Origin: Solwaraspora sp. WMMD1047
Lineage (GTDB): Bacteria > Actinomycetota > Actinomycetes > Mycobacteriales > Micromonosporaceae
Direction: 5' to 3'
DNA: 64,000 nt
Assembly: GCF_029626155.1 (NCBI RefSeq)
Contig: NZ_JARUBL010000001.1
Coordinates: 372,001-436,000, forward strand
Position numbers and translations under genes: made by a program. Shown piece after piece: positions 60,760 to 64,000 of the stretch. The notes below the pieces were generated by a model. That model did no database searches, had not been told where the DNA came from, and saw only the letters and a program-made list of their open reading frames with translations. Numbering within the stretch: the stretch's first letter is position 1; each line of letters begins with the position of its first letter.

Positions 60760-62436
60760 ATGGATCAGCCAGCACCGCGACCGCCCCTGCCGAGCCTTCC
60801 GGCGCTGCTCGCCGCGCCGGCCCCCGGCTGGGTGGAGACCACCGACGTGGTGGTGGTGGGGTCCGGGATCGCCGGCCTCACCGCGGCGCTGCACCTGCGG
60901 GAAGCCGGCCTGCACGTCACCGTCGTCACGAAGGTGAACATCGACGACGGCTCCACCCGGTGGGCGCAGGGCGGGATCGCGGCCGTGCTGGACCCGCTGG
61001 ACACCCCGGCGGCGCACGCCCGGGACACCGAGATCGCCGGGGTCGGGCTCTGCGACCCCGAGGCCGTCCGGCTGCTCGTCGAGGAGGGGCCGACCCGGCT
61101 GCGGGAGCTGGTCCGGCTGGGCGCCGAGTTCGACCGGCACCCCGACGGGACGCTGATGCTGACCCGGGAGGGCGGCCACCGGGCCGACCGGATCGTGCAC
61201 GCCGGCGGCGACGCCACCGGCGTCGAGGTGCAGCGGGCGCTGCACGCGGCGGTCGGCCGGGACCCGTGGATCCGGCTGGTCGAGCACGCCCTGGTGCTGG
61301 ACCTGCTGCGCGCCCCCGGCCCGGCCGGCACCGGCCGGGCGTGCGGGGTGACCCTGCACGTGCTCGGCGAGGGCAGCGCGGACGGGGTCGGCGCCGTCCT
61401 GGCCCGGGCGGTGGTGCTGGCCACCGGCGGGATGGGCCAGGTCTTCGCCGCCACCACCAACCCGACCGTCTCCACCGGCGACGGCGTGGCATTGGCGTTG
61501 CGGGCCGGCGCGGCGGTCACCGACATCGAGTTCGTCCAGTTCCACCCCACCGCGCTGCTCGTGCCCGGGGCCGGGCAGGGCCAGCAGCCGCTGGTCTCGG
61601 AGGCGCTGCGCGGGGAGGGCGCCCACCTCGTCGACGGCGACGGCAAGCGGTTCATGGTCGGCCAGCACGAACAGGCCGAACTGGCCCCACGGGACGTGGT
61701 GGCCAAGGGCATTCACCGGGTGCTGCTGGCCACCGGCTCCGACCACGTCTACCTGGAAGCCCGGCACCTCGGCGCGGAGTTTCTGGCCAGCCGGTTCCCG
61801 ACCATCGTGGCCTCCTGCCTGGCCGCCGGGATCGACCCGGCCACCGACCCGATCCCGGTGGCGCCGGCCGCCCACTACGCCTCCGGCGGCGTCCGCACCG
61901 ACCGGCACGGCCGGACCTCCATCCCCGGCCTGTACGCCTGCGGCGAGGTCGCCTGCACCGGCGTGCACGGCGCGAACCGGCTGGCGAGCAACTCGCTGCT
62001 GGAGGGGCTGGTCTTCTCCCGCCGGATCGCCGAGGACATCGCCCGGGACCTGCCGGCACCGGTTGAGCCTGCACCGGGCGGGGCGTGGACCGGGGGCGTC
62101 GGCTGGGTGGTCGACCCGGGTGTGCGTACCGGATTGGGGTCGGCGATGTCGCGCGGCGCCGGGGTGCTGCGGTCGGCGGAGTCGTTGCGCGGGGCCGGCG
62201 CGGCCCTGACCGGGCTGGGCGACACCCGGGGCCGGCCGGAGACCGCGAGCTGGGAGGCGACGAACCTGGTCACCGTGGCGGCGGCCCTGGTCGACGCGGC
62301 GTACGCCCGCCGGGAGACCAGGGGCTGTCACTGGCGGGAGGACCATCCGGAGCCAGACCCGCGTTGGCTCGGGCATCTGGTCGGCTCGCTCGGGCCGGCC
62401 GGCGTACTGCGGCAGGACTGGGAGGCGTTGGGATGA
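60760..62436 (+). CDS. nadB: L-aspartate oxidase
   Basis: 558 residues. NadB oxidises aspartate to iminoaspartate with FAD, the first step of NAD synthesis. The FAD-binding motif is GSGIAG at 34-39; STRWAQGGIAAVL, EGGHRADRIVHAGGDATG, EFVQFHPTAL, HYASGGVRTD and CGEVACTGVHGANRLASNSLLEGLVF are all present. The ATG at 60760 is used; an in-frame GTG two codons before is possible. The stop overlaps nadC by ATGA. nadA is not in the window. Confidence 0.96.
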   Translation: MDQPAPRPPLPSLPALLAAPAPGWVETTDVVVVGSGIAGLTAALHLREAGLHVTVVTKVNIDDGSTRWAQGGIAAVLDPLDTPAAHARDTEIAGVGLCDPEAVRLLVEEGPTRLRELVRLGAEFDRHPDGTLMLTREGGHRADRIVHAGGDATGVEVQRALHAAVGRDPWIRLVEHALVLDLLRAPGPAGTGRACGVTLHVLGEGSADGVGAVLARAVVLATGGMGQVFAATTNPTVSTGDGVALALRAGAAVTDIEFVQFHPTALLVPGAGQGQQPLVSEALRGEGAHLVDGDGKRFMVGQHEQAELAPRDVVAKGIHRVLLATGSDHVYLEARHLGAEFLASRFPTIVASCLAAGIDPATDPIPVAPAAHYASGGVRTDRHGRTSIPGLYACGEVACTGVHGANRLASNSLLEGLVFSRRIAEDIARDLPAPVEPAPGGAWTGGVGWVVDPGVRTGLGSAMSRGAGVLRSAESLRGAGAALTGLGDTRGRPETASWEATNLVTVAAALVDAAYARRETRGCHWREDHPEPDPRWLGHLVGSLGPAGVLRQDWEALG

Positions 62437-63323
62437 CACCGGCGATCATCGAGGCGTTGCGGGCCGACGGGCTGGACCCGGTCGAGGTGGAGCGGATCGT
62501 GCGTACCGCGCTGGCCGAGGACCTCGGGCCGGCCGGGCTGGACGTGACGAGCGTGGCCACCATCCCGGCGGACCAGGTCGACACCGCCGAGTTGGTCGCC
62601 CGCGAGGCCGGCGTGGTGGCCGGGTTGACCGTCGCGGCGGCGGTCTTCGACGTGGTGGGCGGGCGTACCGTGTCGGTGGTCCGCACCGCCCGCGACGGCG
62701 CGGCGGTGGCCCGCGGCGCGGTACTGGCCACGGTCACCGGCCCCACCCGGGCGCTGCTCACCGCCGAGCGCACCGCGCTGAACCTGCTCACCCGGATGTC
62801 CGGGGTGGCCACCCACACCCGGGCCTGGACCGAGGCGCTGGCCGGCGGGAAGGCGCAGGTGCTGGACACCCGCAAGACCACTCCCGGGCTGCGGATCCTG
62901 GAGAAGTACGCGGTGCGCGCGGGTGGCGGCGGCAACAAGCGGATGGGCCTCTACGACGTCGCGATGATCAAGGACAACCACAAGCTGGCGGCCGGCGGCA
63001 TCGGGGCGGCGTACCGGCGGGTCCGGGAGCGGTTCCCGGACGTGCCGGTGCAGGTCGAGGTGACCACCGTCGGCGAGGCCGAGGAGGCGGTCGGGGCGGG
63101 CGCCGACTTCCTGCTCTGCGACAACATGTCCCCGGAGCTGCTGGCCGAGGTGGTGGCGGCGGTCGGTGACCGGGCCGAGTTGGAGGCCACCGGCGGGCTG
63201 ACCCTGGCGGCCGCGGCGCGGTACGCGGCCACCGGCGTGGACTACCTTTCGGTCGGGGCGTTGACCCACTCGTCGCCGATCCTCGACATCGCGCTGGATC
63301 TCCGAGACTCCGACCGGGACTGA
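62433..63323 (+). CDS. nadC: Nicotinate-nucleotide pyrophosphorylase (quinolinate PRTase)
   Basis: 296 residues. NadC converts quinolinate and PRPP to nicotinate mononucleotide. LNLLTRMSGVATHT, LDTRKTTPGLRILEKYAVRAGGG, NHRMGL-like NKRMGLYDVAMIKDNH and the barrel end EATGGLTL and LSVGALTHSSPILDIALD are typical. The ATG overlaps the nadB stop; coaX follows after three bases. Confidence 0.96.
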   Translation: MTPAIIEALRADGLDPVEVERIVRTALAEDLGPAGLDVTSVATIPADQVDTAELVAREAGVVAGLTVAAAVFDVVGGRTVSVVRTARDGAAVARGAVLATVTGPTRALLTAERTALNLLTRMSGVATHTRAWTEALAGGKAQVLDTRKTTPGLRILEKYAVRAGGGGNKRMGLYDVAMIKDNHKLAAGGIGAAYRRVRERFPDVPVQVEVTTVGEAEEAVGAGADFLLCDNMSPELLAEVVAAVGDRAELEATGGLTLAAAARYAATGVDYLSVGALTHSSPILDIALDLRDSDRD

Positions 63324-63326
63324 CAG

Positions 63327-64000
63327 ATGCTGCTCTGCATTGACATCGGCAACACCAACACCGTGCTGGCGACCTTCGAGGGCGAGAAGCTGGTCCACTC
63401 CTGGCGGGTCAAGACCGACGCCCGGTCCACCGCGGACGAGCTGGGGCTGATGTTCCGGGGGCTGCTCGCCGGGGACGCGGTCGAGATCACCGGGGTGGCG
63501 GCCTGCTCCACCGTGCCGGCCGCGCTGCGCTCGCTGCGGGCCATGCTGAGCCGGTACTACCAGGACATTCCGCACGTGGTGGTGGAGCCCGGTGTGAAGA
63601 CCGGGGTGCAGTTGGCGATCGACAACCCCAAGGAGGTCGGCTCGGACCGGGTGGTCAACACGCTGGCGGCGTTCCACCTGTTCGGCGGGCCGTCCATCGT
63701 GGTCGACTTCGGTACGACGACCAACTTCGACGTGATCAGTGCGCGCGGCGAGTTCCTCGGCGGCGCGTTCGCGCCCGGGATCGAGATCTCCTTCGACGCG
63801 CTGGCGGCCCGGGCCGCTCAGCTGCGCAAGGTGGAGGCGACCAAGCCGCGTTCGGTGATCGGGAAGAACACCGTCGAGTGTCTGCAGGCCGGGATGTACT
63901 TCGGCTTCGCCGGTCAGGTGGACCGCATCGTCGAGCGGATGACCGAGGAGCTCGGGCAGGTGCGGGCGGTGATCGCCACCGGCGGCCTGGCGCCGCTGGT
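63327..64000 (+). CDS. coaX: Type III pantothenate kinase, truncated by window end
   Basis: About 224 codons are visible of a protein usually near 255. CoaX phosphorylates pantothenate, the first step of CoA synthesis, taking the PanC product. The ASKHA-fold motifs CIDIGNTNTVLATFEG, VGSDRVVNTLAA, VVDFGTTTNFDVI and GGAFAPGIEIS are intact. The ATG is three bases after nadC, so nadB-nadC-coaX form one operon. The frame runs off the window. Confidence 0.95.
   Translation, partial: MLLCIDIGNTNTVLATFEGEKLVHSWRVKTDARSTADELGLMFRGLLAGDAVEITGVAACSTVPAALRSLRAMLSRYYQDIPHVVVEPGVKTGVQLAIDNPKEVGSDRVVNTLAAFHLFGGPSIVVDFGTTTNFDVISARGEFLGGAFAPGIEISFDALAARAAQLRKVEATKPRSVIGKNTVECLQAGMYFGFAGQVDRIVERMTEELGQVRAVIATGGLAPL

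Overview
The window is a very G+C-rich, gene-dense actinobacterial chromosome segment. The combination of a Crp/Nth/TlpA/NUDIX/MarP block, type VII secretion genes, DUF2342 protease, DUF3180 protein and an orphan nuoD beside a MidA-like methyltransferase points to a filamentous or sporulating actinomycete, most likely Micromonosporaceae (inference from gene content and order; the genus cannot be read from the sequence). No rRNA, tRNA, CRISPR array, transposase, integrase or phage gene was seen.

Layout. 1-2.3 kb: a phosphoesterase, a GntR regulator with a perfect palindrome upstream, and a small Cys-rich protein. 2.3-8.9 kb: crp on one strand, then cbiZ-like, capA-like, nth, tlpA-like, NUDIX and marP on the other; crp-nth-tlpA-nudix-marP is the arrangement known from mycobacteria. 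8.9-16 kb: part of a type VII secretion locus (mycP, eccC, eccD) without eccB, eccE or Esx genes. 16-31 kb: ppa, dacB, DUF2342 protease and tilS, then an accessory insert (gamma-glutamyltransferase, large secreted subtilase, GlxA-type regulator, tiny membrane protein), then hpt, ftsH, folE. 31-43.5 kb: a 12 kb locus on mostly the minus strand that looks like a type IV secretion-like machine (pilin-like, PrgI/VirB3-like, 29-codon microgene, VirB4-like ATPase, VirB6/TrbL-like membrane protein, VirB8-like protein, muralytic protein, and an FtsK/SpoIIIE-type ATPase). It sits between folE and folP. 43.7-46.2 kb: folP, folB, folK, DUF3180. 46.4-48.7 kb: orphan permease-like protein and two small proteins. 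48.8-52.4 kb: a complete glycine-betaine/choline-type ABC importer. 52.5-55 kb: a membrane-anchored, highly repetitive protein. 55-57.3 kb: a MidA-like methyltransferase translationally coupled to an orphan nuoD. 57.5 kb-end: DUF2520 protein, panC, panD, a septum-formation-type lipoprotein, nadB, nadC and the start of coaX, i.e. pantothenate/CoA and NAD biosynthesis.

Expression signals. At least eight genes show a TANNNT hexamer exactly six bases before the start codon, and two more come within one base of that spacing or one position of that hexamer, the layout of leaderless transcripts. Many other genes overlap by ATGA or GTGA. Strong GC hairpins without U-tracts close several transcription units.

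The most interesting items are the relaxase-less type IV-like locus with its coupled microgene, the coupling of a NuoD-type subunit to a methyltransferase of the family that methylates its eukaryotic homologue, and a head-to-head ABC transporter gene pair whose start codons are two bases apart.
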